Origin: Bacillota bacterium
GTDB taxonomy: Bacteria; Bacillota; Clostridia; Oscillospirales; Ruminococcaceae
Assembly (NCBI GenBank): GCA_023439605.1
Contig: JAEXNS010000036.1
Span: forward strand, 1 to 15,043
Direction: 5' to 3'
Length of the DNA stretch: 15,043 bases
Of the stretch, positions 15,039 to 15,043 are shown piece after piece. Below the pieces are notes generated by a model. That model had not been told where the DNA came from and searched no databases. It saw only the letters and a program-made list of their open reading frames with translations. Both the position numbers and the translations under genes were made by a program. The first letter of the stretch is position 1. Every line of letters begins with the position of its first letter.

Positions 15039-15043
15039 TGAAT

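Larger units (their letters stand above)
14738..15043. other. Gene-free right end of the window
   Basis: 306 bases without a convincing gene. It contains a stem CAAACT/AGTTTG (14824-14829 with 14849-14854), the terminator at 14866-14899, a perfect palindrome ACGATATCGT (14914-14923), and a possible plus-strand promoter TTGTGA-N17-TAATAT (15010-15038) for a gene beyond the edge. The only frame starting at ATG 14979 runs seven codons. Confidence 0.6.

Overview
The window is AT-rich (roughly 30% G+C by eye) chromosomal DNA from an anaerobic low-GC Firmicute, most likely a Clostridia member of the Ruminococcaceae/Oscillospiraceae type. The grounds are a bifurcating-type [FeFe]-hydrogenase, strong AAGGAG ribosome-binding sites, near-consensus TTGACA-N17-TATAAT promoters, and a secreted Thr-rich enzyme with a half-dockerin-like motif. 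The genus assignment is inference.

Layout. Bases 2-2904 hold the 3' part of hydB (NADH/FMN/Fe-S subunit) and a complete hydA (catalytic [FeFe]-hydrogenase). They end at a strong bidirectional hairpin shared with a convergent ATP-grasp ligase gene (2952-3959, minus). A 447-base gene-poor stretch follows with a small transposon-like element and the promoter of an SPFH/prohibitin gene (4407-5276). Next come a tRNA-Thr(GGU) on the minus strand with a textbook promoter, a secreted C39-like peptidase with Thr-rich linker and ricin-type lectin domain (5453-7078), and a TerD-family gene (7217-7798). Two tandem, clearly paralogous membrane proteins of unknown function (8060-8755 and 8870-9490) precede comM/yifB (9643-11166) and a rodA/ftsW-like gene (11181-12305). 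The right end has guaA (12547-14079), an acetate-uptake-family transporter (14189-14737) and a 306-base tail with a terminator and no convincing gene.

Main discovery. Three, probably four, intergenic copies of a ~125-bp non-coding element are scattered through the window (4050-4175 minus, 9497-9620 plus, 12308-12440 plus, and a decayed relic near 7846-7963). They share ~10-bp terminal inverted repeats (GTTACTATTC...GAATAGTAAC) and an internal block around TCTGCGGRGTC. At least two have perfect 8-bp flanking direct repeats (ATTTAGAT; AAAAATAG), the signature of target-site duplication. This is a MITE-like family, and the internal block looks able to fold as RNA. Removing the copy at 9497-9620 restores a 20-base gap with an intact Shine-Dalgarno between the second membrane-protein gene and comM, which suggests that the element split an older operon.

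Functionally most genes are housekeeping (H2/NADH/ferredoxin redox balance, GMP synthesis, DNA processing, cell-wall elongation, acetate uptake). The less ordinary items are the secreted peptidase-lectin, the orphan TerD, the ATP-grasp ligase and the membrane-protein pair.
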